Part shown: piece after piece, positions 17,443 through 27,595 of the stretch
Position numbering within the stretch: position 1 is the first letter of the stretch
Layout of the letters: each line of letters starts with the position of its first letter
The notes under the pieces: generated by a model
Told to the model about the DNA's origin: nothing
Databases searched by the model: none
Seen by the model: only the letters and a program-made list of their open reading frames with translations
Position numbers and translations under genes: made by a program
Source of the DNA: Symmachiella macrocystis
Lineage (GTDB): Bacteria > Planctomycetota > Planctomycetia > Planctomycetales > Planctomycetaceae
Reading direction: 5' to 3'
Length of the DNA stretch: 64,000 bases
Assembly: GCF_007860075.1 (NCBI RefSeq)
Contig: NZ_SJPP01000001.1
Location: 1,758,501 to 1,822,500, forward strand

Positions 17443-19334
17443 CAATCCAAATACACTTGATGCCAAATCTCAAAGGTTAACAATGCCAAGATGTGCTCCG
17501 AATGATCGGCGCGCTGTTGCATATGGTCGTCCATGAGTGCCGTGACCGCGTCGGCATCAAAATAACCGCGACTTTGTATCCGCTCACGCGACAAGACATC
17601 CTGCAGCAGCGGCTGCAGACTGGAACGGAACCAGCGGCTGATCGGCGTACCGAAGCCTTGCTTCTTTTGGGTAATGATATTGTCTGGCAATCGGCCGCGC
17701 ATCGACTCCTTGAAAATGTGTTTCATCCCCCGCATTCCGCGCAGCTTCATCGACGAGGGAATCCGCGCCGCCATTTCGACGAGACGATAATCCAACAGCG
17801 GCACACGCGCTTCCAGCGAGACCGCCATGCTCATCTTGTCGGTAAAAGCCAATAGACTATCTACCAAGCTTGTCTTGAGGTCCGCATACATCATTTGATT
17901 CAGCGGGTCGTGGCTGCCGGCAGCCGCGTAATAATCGGCGACCTGCCGTGAGCGGTGATGCGTCTCCATCTCCGCCAACTCGGGAGACAAAATCCCATGA
18001 CGTTGTCCGTTGTTATAAACGCTGACATAACCTTGATAACGATCCGGCGGCGGCAATTCCGCCTGTGAGGCGAAACCACGAGCGTAACGCAACATCGATT
18101 TGACCGCTGATCCGCGATCAACCGGCACGCGGTTGAGCAGCGGCATCACCATCCCCCGGCGGACTGCCCCCGGTACCATTTGATACATGTTTTGCAGTCG
18201 CGGACCCAAGTACCTGCGATAGCCGCCGAAAATTTCATCACCACCGACGCCGGACAGAATCACCGTCACCGATTCCCGCGCCATCTTGCTCACCAAGTAC
18301 GTCACCAGAAACGACGTGTCGGTGATCGGTTCGTCCAGATGTTCAATTAACGGATACATCAGCTCCGTCACATTCGGCTCGACAACGATTTCGTGATGGT
18401 CCGTTTCGAATTTCTTGGCCACGATGGCCGCTTTGCTCAACTCGTTATGAAACGCGTCTTCGCCGCCAAAGCCAATCGCATAGGTAGAAATATTGCCCAC
18501 ACCGAGTTCGTGCATCATCGCCACGATCGACGAGGAATCGAGTCCGCCCGACAGAAACGCACCCAACGGCACGTCGCTCATCAACTGCAATCGGACCGCG
18601 TCTTCCAGCAATTCCCGCAATTGCTCGCACCAATCGCCGAGGCTGTGTTGCTCGGTCGTGTAATCCAACTCCCAATATTTCCAACTCTTGGTTTGGCCGT
18701 TTTCAATGACCAAACAAGTGGCCGGTTCCAGTTTGCTGATTCCCGCGAACATCGTCCGAGGAGCGGGGACATAGCCGAATTGCAGAAAATCGAACATCGC
18801 CGCCCGGTCCAGCTCGGCGGTGATGCCGGGCACCTTGAGCAGCGCTTTGATCTCCGAAGCCCAGGCGATTTGCCCGCCATCTTCGTAGAGATACAACGGC
18901 TTGATTCCAATATGGTCACGGGCAATCAGGACCCGATGACGCCGGCGATCCAAAATACTAAACGCGAACATGCCGTTGAGGCGTTTGGGGAGATCGTCCC
19001 CCCATTGCTCATAACCGCGGACCAGGACTTCGGTATCACTATGCGAGCGAAATCGGTGTCCGTGCGATTCCAGTTCTTTACGCAGCTCGACACAGTTAAA
19101 GATTTCACCGTTGAAAACAATGGCGATGGACTGATCGTCGTTGAACATCGGTTGATGCCCACCGGCCAGATCGATGATCGACAGCCGCCGCATGCCGATG
19201 CCGACATTAGCATCGACAAATTGGCCTTGATCGTCCGGCCCACGATGCACGATCGCGTCGCACATCGCGCGAACAACCCCTTCTTCCGCGGGACGGTCCT
19301 TGTCTCGATAGTAAATGCCCGTAATGCCGCACAT
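17442..19334 (-). CDS. AsnB-like glutamine amidotransferase/asparagine synthase of EPS loci
   Basis: A 630-aa class II amidotransferase. The start chosen places the nucleophile at C2 (MCGITGIYY), as needed for a processed N-terminal cysteine; the longer reading frame adds 30 residues with no family similarity. The glutaminase half contains VHRGPDDQG and FNGEIFN; the synthetase half contains the ATP pyrophosphatase loop SGGLDSS (262-268) and SGVGGDEIFGGY. This is the version commonly found in exosortase-type EPS loci. It transfers ammonia from glutamine to a carboxylate, possibly amidating a uronic acid or the acyl group of the polymer. The acceptor is not known, and true asparagine synthesis is the alternative. 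Confidence 0.9.
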   Translation of the reverse strand: MCGITGIYYRDKDRPAEEGVVRAMCDAIVHRGPDDQGQFVDANVGIGMRRLSIIDLAGGHQPMFNDDQSIAIVFNGEIFNCVELRKELESHGHRFRSHSDTEVLVRGYEQWGDDLPKRLNGMFAFSILDRRRHRVLIARDHIGIKPLYLYEDGGQIAWASEIKALLKVPGITAELDRAAMFDFLQFGYVPAPRTMFAGISKLEPATCLVIENGQTKSWKYWELDYTTEQHSLGDWCEQLRELLEDAVRLQLMSDVPLGAFLSGGLDSSSIVAMMHELGVGNISTYAIGFGGEDAFHNELSKAAIVAKKFETDHHEIVVEPNVTELMYPLIEHLDEPITDTSFLVTYLVSKMARESVTVILSGVGGDEIFGGYRRYLGPRLQNMYQMVPGAVRRGMVMPLLNRVPVDRGSAVKSMLRYARGFASQAELPPPDRYQGYVSVYNNGQRHGILSPELAEMETHHRSRQVADYYAAAGSHDPLNQMMYADLKTSLVDSLLAFTDKMSMAVSLEARVPLLDYRLVEMAARIPSSMKLRGMRGMKHIFKESMRGRLPDNIITQKKQGFGTPISRWFRSSLQPLLQDVLSRERIQSRGYFDADAVTALMDDHMQQRADHSEHILALLTFEIWHQVYLD

Positions 19335-19389
19335 AGGTTGCCTTATCTTTAGTTGTCCGCGTTGGTCAAAGGGACCGCCGCGCGATAGC

Positions 19390-20706
19390 TCAATCGACGA
19401 TGCCGGTAGCCTGATCAAAAACATCCGCGACTTGCAGTGCCGTGGAACTCCAATCGTGGGTCTCTAATATTTTCCGAATCTCAGTCCGGTCCCAATCCCG
19501 TGCAAAAGCAGCGGTCAATCCGTCGGCCGCAGCAGTTGCGGACCGCTCTGGGAGGACAGATCCCAACCGGTCGTCATTCAGGATTTCGGGAATGCCGCCC
19601 ACCGGTGTGCCGATGGCCGGTAGGCCACAGGCGAGGGCTTCCATCAGCACGTTGGGCGACCCCTCGCGAGCGGAAAGAATGGCATACAAATCGGCTGCGC
19701 TGTACCACGTCGACAATTCTTCATGGGGCCGCCGCCCCGGCAAATGCACGCGGTCCTCTAAACCATGCTCGGCGATTTTCTCATTGATCACGCTCGTGTA
19801 ATCATTCCCGTAACGCGGCGAGCCACCGACAATCACCGCGTGCAGTTGTGGGTGCGAGGTCTTGAGGCGACCTAACGCGTCGACCAGTAAGTGAAAGCCT
19901 TTGTTCTCGAAACAATCGCCGACACTGATCACGATTTGCGCATCGGCGGGCAAATCCAACTTGCGGCGCGCCTCGTCGCGAGGCAGCGGTTGAAATTTTT
20001 GGCAATCGACACCATTGCCGATCACGCGAGTCTGGGCAGGATCGGCTCCCAGCGAAATCATCTTGGTCGCAATCTCTTCGCTGACTCCCACAAATTGGTC
20101 GGCATTGCGCATCGCCCAACGAATGCGATCCCCCACCACGGGGCTTTCGGGAAAACGGTGAATGTCCTCGCCGCGTCCGGTGATGACGACCGGCTTTCCA
20201 AATCGTTTTCCCAATTTCGTTCCCACCACACCGGCCGGATAGGCGAAGTGAGCATCAATGATGTCGAAATCGAATTCACGACGAATCCGCTTAGCCGCCT
20301 GCAAGACACCGGGGTACATGAGGTTCGCCTGAATATATCCCCCCACTTTAGGCAGCATCGGGTAACGCGGCCGTACGATCTCCAAACCGTCGATCGTTTC
20401 ACGTAAGGGAACTTGTGACCAATCGTACCAACGGGAGAGTTTTTTGATCGGCGGAAAATAGGGAATCGGAGCAATCACCCGAACGGAATACCCAGGCAGC
20501 TTGGCAATCGCACGCACGCGTTCCTTCACGAAGACGCCAAAGGTGGGCATCACCGAGGAAGGAAATGACGCACTCACCACAAGAATGCGCCGCTGCTGCT
20601 TCGATGGCGGTTGTGCATCGACGGCGGTTGCTTGCATGGTTTCAGTCATGGGCACTGAGGTTTGCATAGTCACTGTTGAAATTACGGCGGAAGTCACTCT
20701 CCGCAC
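19390..20706 (-). CDS. Family 4 glycosyltransferase
   Basis: A GT-B fold retaining glycosyltransferase. After an irregular N-terminus of about 38 residues comes RILVVSASFPS, then HFAYPAGVVG and TGRGEDIHRFP; the C-terminal half has ISVGDCFENKGFHLLVDAL, SAREGSPNVLMEALACG and PVGGIPEI, with the EX7E-type nucleotide-sugar site. The annotated start is a GTG 18 bases after the heparinase stop; ATG codons at 20667 and 20649 are alternatives, so the first residues are uncertain. It is one of four GT4 proteins in the locus. Confidence 0.9.
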   Translation of the reverse strand: MRRVTSAVISTVTMQTSVPMTETMQATAVDAQPPSKQQRRILVVSASFPSSVMPTFGVFVKERVRAIAKLPGYSVRVIAPIPYFPPIKKLSRWYDWSQVPLRETIDGLEIVRPRYPMLPKVGGYIQANLMYPGVLQAAKRIRREFDFDIIDAHFAYPAGVVGTKLGKRFGKPVVITGRGEDIHRFPESPVVGDRIRWAMRNADQFVGVSEEIATKMISLGADPAQTRVIGNGVDCQKFQPLPRDEARRKLDLPADAQIVISVGDCFENKGFHLLVDALGRLKTSHPQLHAVIVGGSPRYGNDYTSVINEKIAEHGLEDRVHLPGRRPHEELSTWYSAADLYAILSAREGSPNVLMEALACGLPAIGTPVGGIPEILNDDRLGSVLPERSATAAADGLTAAFARDWDRTEIRKILETHDWSSTALQVADVFDQATGIVD

Positions 20707-20723
20707 GCCTTAACCAGCCCGAT

Positions 20724-22898
20724 CTAGGAGACGGAACTCAATTGCTCGACCGTTTTTGTCACGCACCAAGCGCCGACGCCCTCAAGGGCTGTCTGACCTG
20801 CGTTCGATTCACCCGCTGTATAGGTCACCTGCTGTCCGTCAATTTCCACTCGCCAAATGACCTCGTCGCCATTCTCATCCACGGCGAAACCGGTTGCCTC
20901 TGTGCCGTCGAGCGGACAGGAGACGGTGAGGTCGCCGACTCGAACATCCAACGGTAAAGGATTGTCCCCGTAAAACGTGACGACTAGGGACTTGTCGGTC
21001 GCGGGTGATTGACATTGGATCCGCCGCCCTTGTTGATGAACTCCATATCCCGGTGCGAACCAGCCCACGGGTGACTCCTCGACGGCCGGTTGTTCGGACG
21101 TTGTCATATCCAGTCCGTTGGTCCACACCTGTGGCAATGATCGCTCTTCGCCCATTTGCCAATTCCAGGTGATGCTGCGCGGTTGATCGGTCGTGATGCG
21201 ATCCGCCACCCACATTCCCTGCCCAGGAATTGCCAGGATGTTGCGTTCGACAGTCGTTCCCGCCCCCCATTCAGCGCGTCCGCGCATTAGCCACACATCG
21301 TCAGCGAGTCGTGCATCCAGGTGAGGTCGCGGCGCTACGTGCGACCACGCCAAACGTCCGGCACGTTTGGCCATTTCAATGCCATCGACGTCAATCGTAT
21401 TGTGAGCCCCCGCTGAGCGAAAATGCCCGACCCAAGCGTCGTCACCAAAATAAAACGGCATGCCGGGATCAACGAGAATATCGCGCCCTTGATGGCGGAA
21501 CAGTATCTGCAAAGCATCAGCATGTCCATGCGCGGTCGAGGGTGTCGCATCGGCATGCAAACCGTCGCCCAACGGTCCGGCATCGAAACAAATCCAGTCT
21601 TGCTCCGCGGCGGCGATTGTATAACCCGACTCGGGTAAGACAGTCGCGGTGAACGGCAATTCATTTGCGTCTGCCGCCGTGAACTTTTGCGCGTCACAAC
21701 CGAATAACCAATACGCTTCTTCAGAAAACGTGTTTTCCGACAGCAATAATTTCGGGTCCTCGAAGAGGACGGCACCCAGTACGCAGAGGGAATCAAATTC
21801 CCAGAAATCATCATGGTGCACCGGAATCGCTCGCGCGGAATCGACGTCGCCGATAGCCGGCCAACGCCCCCCCGGTTGCCGAAAGGCCAACCCCGCCCGA
21901 AAGGCATTCTGCACGACCGGTTCCAAACTCTTGATTGGCTGACCCTGATCGCGAGCAGCGACGAGTGCTAGGGACATGAACCCCAGCGTGTAATAGTGGT
22001 AACCGGTCGCCTGTTCGACGCAAAATCCGTCGTCGTAGAATTGCCGCGGCCCCTGTTCGTTCAAAACGCGGTGCCCTAATTGCTGCCAGCGTTCCGCGCC
22101 CGGTGTGCCGGACAACGCGCAGCCGATTAAATACAACCCGGCCGCTTCGCCCACCAAATGGTTGTACGGGCTGGAATAATACGACAAATGGTGTTCGATA
22201 TATTCCGCTTGTTCGCGCAGGCTGCGCGTGATCAATTCGAAGTCGCCCGGTTGCCAGCCGTCCCAATCGGCCAGCGTGGCGATCGTCCAGATCCAAGAGA
22301 TGCCCCGCATGGCCAACTCCAGTGCGCTGGTCCAATGCACCCCTTCGTACTGACGATTGTTGTCGATCCAGTCCAGCAACAATTCACGAGCCCGCGCCGC
22401 ACACTGTTGTTGTCCACCAAACCGCCACCCACGGGCCAGTTCGACCAGAAACTGATGCCGGCCCAATTCCCAGACATACTTTACATCGACGCCGTTACCA
22501 ATTTCGTATAACGACATATCCGCGTAGAACTGCCGTGGAAACACAAAGTCGGTACGCGGGTCGGCCATCCAATCGACAGTGTTATTTACATCGACCGGGA
22601 AGCCCAAAATTTCCCACTCGCCCGCCAGCACCGCTTCGGCACGTATTGTTGCGGCGGTTACCAGTTGCGCGTGCTCTTCGGGACGCTCCGTTTTGAGTCG
22701 TTGCAGTTGGTCAGGTTTCGCGCCGGGGACCAGTTTGAGGCAATTGCCAATGAGATCAGCGGCGCTCTGCGTGCCGACAACGGGGGGATGGCCATACCAT
22801 TTCCGCTCTCTCCGCACGCGCACCTTCTCCGCCAGTCGCGTACGAATTTCGCGAGGCGGCATTTTCCGGAGTTTATGGAACCAGCGGAATCGACTCAT
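20724..22898 (-). CDS. Heparinase II/III family polysaccharide lyase-like protein
   Basis: A 724-aa protein with an N-terminal alpha/alpha toroid (roughly residues 60-370) and the C-terminal heparinase II/III beta-sandwich domain (roughly 380-690). The C-terminal signature is clear: AHGHADALQ, ILVDPGMPFYFGDD and GAHNTIDVDG. ATG at 22898 (MSRFRWFHKL) begins the recognisable family sequence; a longer frame exists upstream but looks non-coding. There is no signal peptide. Members inside EPS loci (AlgL-like or Wza-linked) cleave uronic-acid-containing chains, so this could trim or release polymer. It may be periplasmic through an unrecognised route or act on internal intermediates. Confidence 0.9.
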   Translation of the reverse strand: MSRFRWFHKLRKMPPREIRTRLAEKVRVRRERKWYGHPPVVGTQSAADLIGNCLKLVPGAKPDQLQRLKTERPEEHAQLVTAATIRAEAVLAGEWEILGFPVDVNNTVDWMADPRTDFVFPRQFYADMSLYEIGNGVDVKYVWELGRHQFLVELARGWRFGGQQQCAARARELLLDWIDNNRQYEGVHWTSALELAMRGISWIWTIATLADWDGWQPGDFELITRSLREQAEYIEHHLSYYSSPYNHLVGEAAGLYLIGCALSGTPGAERWQQLGHRVLNEQGPRQFYDDGFCVEQATGYHYYTLGFMSLALVAARDQGQPIKSLEPVVQNAFRAGLAFRQPGGRWPAIGDVDSARAIPVHHDDFWEFDSLCVLGAVLFEDPKLLLSENTFSEEAYWLFGCDAQKFTAADANELPFTATVLPESGYTIAAAEQDWICFDAGPLGDGLHADATPSTAHGHADALQILFRHQGRDILVDPGMPFYFGDDAWVGHFRSAGAHNTIDVDGIEMAKRAGRLAWSHVAPRPHLDARLADDVWLMRGRAEWGAGTTVERNILAIPGQGMWVADRITTDQPRSITWNWQMGEERSLPQVWTNGLDMTTSEQPAVEESPVGWFAPGYGVHQQGRRIQCQSPATDKSLVVTFYGDNPLPLDVRVGDLTVSCPLDGTEATGFAVDENGDEVIWRVEIDGQQVTYTAGESNAGQTALEGVGAWCVTKTVEQLSSVS

Positions 22899-22932
22899 GG
22901 TGCTTATAGATTCAGGAATCAGGATCGAGGGA

Positions 22933-24318
22933 TTAATACTGAGGCGATGCGACCGGCTGCTGCAATCCGGGCATTGCCGGTACATTCTGATTTTGTGGAA
23001 TTTGCTGCAGCTGTTGCGATCGACCAAACTGCTGAAATCCAGGCCCGTAAATTCGGCTATAAGCAACAATCAAGGCCATCATCCAAAATCCCCATTCCGC
23101 ATCCAGACGGTCACCGAACAGACAGGTGCCAAGAAATGCCGTCATGCACGCAGCAATTCCACAGCCATACAAGGCCTCGTCCGTACGGCCTTGGCGAATA
23201 CAATTCCGGATGGTTTCTCGCAACACTAATAACCCCGTGACGACGAACAATATTTTCAGCAGAAAGCCTTGAATGCCCCATTCGCAGGCCTCGTTAATGT
23301 ATCCATTGTGGACCGCCCTCCCGTCAAAATCTTGATCATTCACCTCTTTGATATACTTGGGTCCATGAACGCGTTTGAAACCAAATCCACCCGCGCCGAG
23401 CGGATAGTCGGAGATCATCCGGATTCCGGACTTCCAGTACTGCAACCGAGAGGTTGCGGACGAATCCAGTTCTTCGGTCGAGACGAATGTCGTCATAAAG
23501 CGTTGAATAATCTCAGGGTCACCCATCAGCAGCCAAACAGCAACGCCCCCTAGACAAAGCAATTTGAAGGCGCGCCGTCGAATCGCTTTTGGTGCAAACA
23601 CCGCGAACGCAACACCGCTGGCAATCATCGATAAAAACGCACCGCGGCTATTGCAGAGCAAAATCACGTTCAAAATAAACGGGGTGGCCAAAAATACCGT
23701 GAATTTCTGATATCGACTGCCAGCCATAAAAACCGAACCTGCCAGCGGAATGATCGTTACCGCCAGTGAAGCAAGTTCGTTGGCATGCAGAGCGCCTGGT
23801 GCTCCCACTCCTTCCAACCGTCCGGCAACCATCTTGCCCCGATCGTTGATAGTGGCCTCCCAACCAATGTACCCCATCCCAATGATCAAGGTCATGATGA
23901 CCAACTTGAAATCACTTTCCGTCCGAATCGCTGCGATCATCATGAAAAACAACAAGACGAATTTCGCGACAAGTTCGTAACTCCCAAAGCTGACCCCCCA
24001 ATTCCTAGCCAATAGAAAATGCACGGCCGTAGCATTGACGAGCAATAGCGTCGCCAACGTGATCATCCGCCGGGTCTTGGGAGTTGTCGGTTGATTTGAG
24101 TTGGGATTGACCGACCTGGATATGAGTACAGCGATCAGCAGACCAACACCGCCGTAGAGATTCCAACGATATGTGGCAATATCGCGGCCCCACCACCAGT
24201 ACGGAGGGGATGCGAAAAAGGTCAGCATATACATACAAACGCCCCACGCTGGCCGCATAAAAGCAAGCAAGCCAAATAGGACGAATAGTGCTAGGAATGC
24301 GACGAGTGAAATACTCAC
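22933..24318 (-). CDS. O-antigen ligase/polymerase (Wzy/WaaL-like) membrane protein
   Basis: A polytopic protein of about 461 aa with about ten or eleven hydrophobic helices and a large periplasmic loop. The Wzy_C-type signature NSRGAFLS is near the centre and HNGYINEACEWG in the large loop carries the conserved histidine. The start is taken as the GTG at 24318, which overlaps the stop of the neighbouring GT4 by GTGA. The C-terminus is a polar, Gln/Asn/Pro-rich tail with several QQ pairs. It probably polymerises or ligates lipid-linked repeat units; exosortase-linked members are also suspected of O-glycosylating proteins. Confidence 0.88.
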   Translation of the reverse strand: MSISLVAFLALFVLFGLLAFMRPAWGVCMYMLTFFASPPYWWWGRDIATYRWNLYGGVGLLIAVLISRSVNPNSNQPTTPKTRRMITLATLLLVNATAVHFLLARNWGVSFGSYELVAKFVLLFFMMIAAIRTESDFKLVIMTLIIGMGYIGWEATINDRGKMVAGRLEGVGAPGALHANELASLAVTIIPLAGSVFMAGSRYQKFTVFLATPFILNVILLCNSRGAFLSMIASGVAFAVFAPKAIRRRAFKLLCLGGVAVWLLMGDPEIIQRFMTTFVSTEELDSSATSRLQYWKSGIRMISDYPLGAGGFGFKRVHGPKYIKEVNDQDFDGRAVHNGYINEACEWGIQGFLLKILFVVTGLLVLRETIRNCIRQGRTDEALYGCGIAACMTAFLGTCLFGDRLDAEWGFWMMALIVAYSRIYGPGFQQFGRSQQLQQIPQNQNVPAMPGLQQPVASPQY

Positions 24319-25547
24319 GTCACGGGCTCCGTAGATTGAATGCTGTCGCCCACGCAAGACTGCGCACCCGACAAAGTCTCATAAAGTGCTTCATACCGCT
24401 CGATCATACCGTCTAAGCTATAACACTCCTGGTGACGCAAGGCCGATCGCTGCCCCAATTCGCGACGCAATGTTTCATCCAAGATGATCTCGTCGAGCGC
24501 CGCTGCAAATGCCTCGACGTCGCCGCTCGGTACGACGCGTCCCACGGCCTTTTCACCACCCACCAACAAGCCGCTGTCGCCCACGTCGGTCACGACCAAT
24601 GGCAACCCAGTCGACATCGCCTCCAAGACGGATTGGCTCATGCCTTCATTCAAACTGCAATTCACATAGACGTCCATAGCAGCTAGCCAATTCCCCACAT
24701 CTTCGCGATGACCGACGAGGTGAATATTGTCTGCCAAACCGGACGCTGCTGCATGATCCGTCAAACGGGGCAACTCCGATCCATCTCCGACAAGCATCAA
24801 ATGCACGTTGCGACCGTTACCGGCCAGACGCGCGACGGCATCGATGGCGAGTCCAAAATCCTTGACCGGCACCAACCGCCCCACGCTGCCAATCAAGACC
24901 GCATCGCTCGGAATCGAAAATTGTTGGCGGATCTCTTCTGCAGTCGGCCCCTGAGGATCAATCTCTGGGCGACTCACTCCGTTGGGAATGACCAGAATCT
25001 CTTGATGCAAACGACCGCACCGCTGAAGCACTTGTCGGCGAACCGCCTCCGCAACGGCAACCACGCAATCGGACCGCTCCAAGGCCCACCGCGTAGCCCT
25101 TCCTCGCAACTTGCGTTTCCAGGAGGATGAATTCAAAGCATCGAGCTCCATGCCTCGTTCCGCATGAATGTGCATCGCTGTTCCGGACAATTTGCGGGCC
25201 AAAGTTGTTTCCACCAAAGTGCCCCAATTGTGCGAGTGCACGATATCGACCGACTTGTCGCGTAACGTTCTTGCCAAACGACGTACTACACCAAAATCGT
25301 TGCCCAGTTTCTTGTGCAATTCAATCACCGAAATATCGTCTCGCTCAAGCCACTGTGCTGCTGTACCGTTTTTGTCTAAACAGATAATCACCGGCCGGAA
25401 TCGCCGCCGATCCAATGCGTTCGCCAACCGCGCAATACACCGCTCCAGACCGCCCACACTAAAATTGTGGACGACAAACGCGACCGTCAACCGACGGTCG
25501 GCGAATTCGCTATGCTCCGGGTTGTGTTCCACAGTATCAGCGACCAT
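24315..25547 (-). CDS. Family 4 glycosyltransferase
   Basis: A 410-aa GT-B glycosyltransferase. The ATG at 25547 precedes the family N-terminus VAFVVHNFSVGGLERCI; the open frame extends upstream to 25829, but that part overlaps the wecB gene and does not look like coding. C-terminal motifs are GSVGRLVPVKDFGLAIDA, NEGMSQSVLEAMSTG and VTDVGDSGLLV. Translationally coupled to the O-antigen ligase gene (4-base overlap). Confidence 0.92.
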   Translation of the reverse strand: MVADTVEHNPEHSEFADRRLTVAFVVHNFSVGGLERCIARLANALDRRRFRPVIICLDKNGTAAQWLERDDISVIELHKKLGNDFGVVRRLARTLRDKSVDIVHSHNWGTLVETTLARKLSGTAMHIHAERGMELDALNSSSWKRKLRGRATRWALERSDCVVAVAEAVRRQVLQRCGRLHQEILVIPNGVSRPEIDPQGPTAEEIRQQFSIPSDAVLIGSVGRLVPVKDFGLAIDAVARLAGNGRNVHLMLVGDGSELPRLTDHAAASGLADNIHLVGHREDVGNWLAAMDVYVNCSLNEGMSQSVLEAMSTGLPLVVTDVGDSGLLVGGEKAVGRVVPSGDVEAFAAALDEIILDETLRRELGQRSALRHQECYSLDGMIERYEALYETLSGAQSCVGDSIQSTEPVT

Positions 25548-25671
25548 TTCATCCCAACGACACGTCTGAGCCCGATGATTCAAACCGATCCATTGTTCGC
25601 AACATGGCAGTCGATCGAATTGTTCGAAAACTTGATGTTTACTACTCGAATCGTCTCGAGCACTCTTGCAA

Positions 25672-26763
25672 CTACGCCAAATCTCTGTGCAGTATTTCCG
25701 CAATCCGCGTTGACGTTTGACCGTCCCATTTTTCTGGAATTTGGCTCGAACGATTCGGGCTGGACTTGATGCGGCCCACAGCTGCCAGAATATCGTCCGT
25801 CCGCCAGCCGACCAATTGATTGCTGCCACTCTCGATCGTCGAAGGCCGCTCCGTGTTTTCCCGCAACGTGAGACAGGGAACCCCCAAAGCGGTTGTCTCT
25901 TCTTGCATGCCCCCCGAATCGGTCAGCACAAATCGAGCGCCGTCCATCAGGCTGAGCATTGAGTGATACCCCTGTGGTTCGACCATGCGGTACCCGTTCA
26001 AGTCGTGTCGTTCGGCGAAGCCGAATTTTTGCAACTGCCCCCGCGTCCGTGGATGGATGGGAAACAGCACCGGAAAGTCCTCTGAAATATCATGTACAGC
26101 TCTGAGGATTGATTCCAGACGTTCCGGGTCATCAACATTCGAGGGCCGATGCAAGGTGAGCACCACATAATCCTTGTCGCCGCACCCCAATTCGCGACTG
26201 GATTTTAAAGCTTGCGCCTGTTGCCGATGCGACAGCAGAGTATCAATCATCACGTTGCCGACAAAATGAATTCGCTCCGCAGGCACACCTTCGCGTTCCA
26301 AGTTGGTTTGAGCCGAAGGTTCGGAGGTAAACAGCCAGTCCGAAATCGCATCGGTCATGATGCGGTTGATTTCTTCAGGCATCGCCCGGTCGAAACTGCG
26401 AAGCCCCGATTCGACATGCGCCACGGGGATCCCCAATTTGACGGCCGTCAGCGCCGCGGCGAGCGTGGAATTGACATCCCCCACCACCACAACCGCCGCC
26501 GGCGGATTCTCAGTAAATTCCGTTTCCAACCGCCGCATCACTTCGGAGATCTGCCAAATGTGCGAACCGGATCCCACACCAAGATTGAGATCGGGGTGCG
26601 GAATGTTCAACTCGTCAAAAAACGTCTGCGACATTTTTTGGTCGTAGTGTTGTCCGGAATGGATGATCTTCGTCGCAAACCCGACGTCTTTCAACGGACG
26701 GATCAACGGCGCGATCTTCATAAAATTCGGCCGAGCGCCGGCGATAATGGAGAGTTGCTTCAC
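25672..26763 (-). CDS. wecB: UDP-N-acetylglucosamine 2-epimerase (non-hydrolysing)
   Basis: Interconverts UDP-GlcNAc and UDP-ManNAc in the cytoplasm. The 363-aa product has the family signatures GARPNFMKIAPL (9-20), SGQHYDQKMS, GDVNST (95-100), HVESGLRSFDRAMPEEINR (116-134), LHRPSNVDD and TDSGGMQEE near the C-terminus, so active-site acids and histidine are retained. It starts with a GTG codon. No wecC dehydrogenase is in the window, so UDP-ManNAc is either used directly or further modified by the SDR and aminotransferase at the far end of the locus. Confidence 0.95.
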   Translation of the reverse strand: MKQLSIIAGARPNFMKIAPLIRPLKDVGFATKIIHSGQHYDQKMSQTFFDELNIPHPDLNLGVGSGSHIWQISEVMRRLETEFTENPPAAVVVVGDVNSTLAAALTAVKLGIPVAHVESGLRSFDRAMPEEINRIMTDAISDWLFTSEPSAQTNLEREGVPAERIHFVGNVMIDTLLSHRQQAQALKSSRELGCGDKDYVVLTLHRPSNVDDPERLESILRAVHDISEDFPVLFPIHPRTRGQLQKFGFAERHDLNGYRMVEPQGYHSMLSLMDGARFVLTDSGGMQEETTALGVPCLTLRENTERPSTIESGSNQLVGWRTDDILAAVGRIKSSPNRSSQIPEKWDGQTSTRIAEILHRDLA

Positions 26764-26807
26764 TTAACGGTCCTCTAGCAGAATACGCCATCTATTCAAC
26801 GCAGTAT

Positions 26808-27512
26808 TTACGATTTCGCTTGTGCTACCAATATAGTATGCAAACCGAGCTTACAGGCAGGGTTGATCTTGGACCAAAACGGGAGCCACCGTTGTAGCGT
26901 TGGAGAGTTGATGATTCGAAAGAGTCCTTTTCGCCCCGATGCACAAATCGTATACAGCTGTTGAATCGTGAAATGCGGTGATACGATGCGGCGCAGTTCG
27001 GCAATTGACAGAATATCTTCGCGTGGCTGCAGTTTGTCACCTTTTTTCAACTTTTCGTATTCACCACCCCGATAAAACGTATAAGCATTCGGAGTTGTCA
27101 AAATAAGAAAGCCACCGGGAGCTATGAGTTTCCGCGCGCGGGCAATATAGCCGGGCTGGTCATGTACGTGCTCAATGACTTCTTGCGATACGATAATGTC
27201 GAAGGATGATTCCGGCAAAGGAACGGTCAACGCATCCCCAGAGAGAAACGTTATTCCATCGAACAAATTCGCAGCCGCTTCAATCGCCGCCGGACTGTAG
27301 TCGATTGCCGTTATCGTGCCGAAGTGACGCATAATGGCCGCTAACGAGCCATTGCCACATCCGAAATCTAGAATTCGTGGATCGGTTACGTTGAGTGCGG
27401 CGATCTCGTTGATAATGGTGGATGCCCGCAGCAAGCGCCTTCCTGAGATACGATCAGCAGTGTTTTCTGACCATCGGTCGTTGTAATATTCAATTTCGCT
27501 TACGTTTGTCAT
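26808..27512 (-). CDS. Class I SAM-dependent methyltransferase
   Basis: A 234-aa methyltransferase (ATG at 27512; a TTG 45 bases earlier is less likely). Motif I ILDFGCGNGSLA, the acidic ribose contact TAIDYSPAAI, GDALTVPLPESSFD and the post-motif EVIEHVHD are all visible. The C-terminal part (GRKGLFRIINS onward) is typical of polysaccharide-locus methyltransferases. It may O- or N-methylate a sugar; the substrate is unknown. Confidence 0.9.
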   Translation of the reverse strand: MTNVSEIEYYNDRWSENTADRISGRRLLRASTIINEIAALNVTDPRILDFGCGNGSLAAIMRHFGTITAIDYSPAAIEAAANLFDGITFLSGDALTVPLPESSFDIIVSQEVIEHVHDQPGYIARARKLIAPGGFLILTTPNAYTFYRGGEYEKLKKGDKLQPREDILSIAELRRIVSPHFTIQQLYTICASGRKGLFRIINSPTLQRWLPFWSKINPACKLGLHTILVAQAKS

Positions 27513-27595
27513 TGACTTGCTAGTATCGCACGGAAAGAGTGAAAGCTTGTTACACAACTCTCTAGACTAGAGGCTGTACAAACGGGCTAAGGTGT

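Noticed and set aside
18393-19352. A 319-codon plus-strand frame opposite the amidotransferase gene
   Set aside because: The amidotransferase has all catalytic motifs; the opposite frame has none and looks like codon-bias shadow.
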